A DNA stretch of 64,000 nucleotides from Cepaea nemoralis (lineage: Eukaryota; Mollusca; Gastropoda; Stylommatophora; Helicidae). The stretch lies in assembly GCA_014155875.1 (NCBI GenBank), contig JACEFZ010028134.1:1-64000 (forward strand), given 5' to 3'. The position numbers and the translations under genes were made by a program. Under the pieces are notes generated by a model, which saw only the letters and a list, made by a program, of their open reading frames with translations, was not told the origin of the DNA and made no database searches. Shown piece by piece: positions 63,996-64,000 of the stretch (its first letter is position 1; each line of letters opens with the position of its first letter).

Positions 63996-64000
63996 CTAGA

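Overview
This is a stretch of animal nuclear genome, most likely from a lophotrochozoan and probably a mollusc. It is AT-rich, intron-rich and full of minisatellites. It carries fragments of RTE-like, L1-like and I-superfamily (APE, RT and RNase H) LINEs, several tRNA-derived SINEs and a Mutator-like transposase relic. The phylum is inferred from general character; nothing in the window fixes the species.

Only one host gene can be assembled. It is a nine-exon MACROD-type macrodomain ADP-ribosyl-hydrolase gene on the + strand, with coding sequence from 26463 to 60537. All eight introns obey GT-AG, all phases agree, and the reading frame totals 1086 nt (361 residues plus stop). Coding exons make up about 3% of the 34 kb. 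Exon 1 gives a Ser/Lys-rich N-terminus. Exon 2 gives the charged helix that precedes the macrodomain in MACROD proteins. Exons 3-8 give the macrodomain, with the NAAN/GGGGVDG and [10 protein letters not shown] ligand-binding loops. Exon 9 gives a short acidic tail.

Layout. 1-1536: poor-looking sequence and SINE pieces. 1537-9206: a 47/49-bp satellite of about 160 units. 9207-17500: decayed LINEs of at least three kinds, one nested in another with a perfect 12-bp target duplication, plus AT microsatellites and a partial foldback element. 17503-17899: a young tRNA-derived SINE with a perfect 13-bp duplication. 17925-20800: a 53-bp minisatellite. 21313-23870: more RTE-like LINE fragments. 23837-26261: a 40/44-bp minisatellite whose unit is the 3' end of a LINE. 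It stops about 200 bp before the MACROD start codon.

Inside the gene, intron 1 holds two foldback transposons with 8-bp duplications and a Mutator-like transposase pseudogene split by a 1.65-kb GC-rich retroposon. Intron 2 holds an old RTE-like LINE broken by a younger I-like LINE, then a near full-length I-like LINE inserted into a 60-bp minisatellite that runs up to, and includes, the exon 3 splice acceptor. Introns 4, 5, 7 and 8 each hold at least one unrelated minisatellite. Downstream of 60537 are the 3'UTR, another I-like LINE fragment and two SINEs at the right edge.

Most interesting: minisatellites whose terminal copies contain real 3' splice sites (exons 3 and 6); a LINE-3'-end-derived array at the promoter; a SINE sharing its 3' end with the resident I-like LINE; asymmetric foldback elements with 8-bp duplications; and a long noncoding retroposon that shares its tail with a short SINE-like family.
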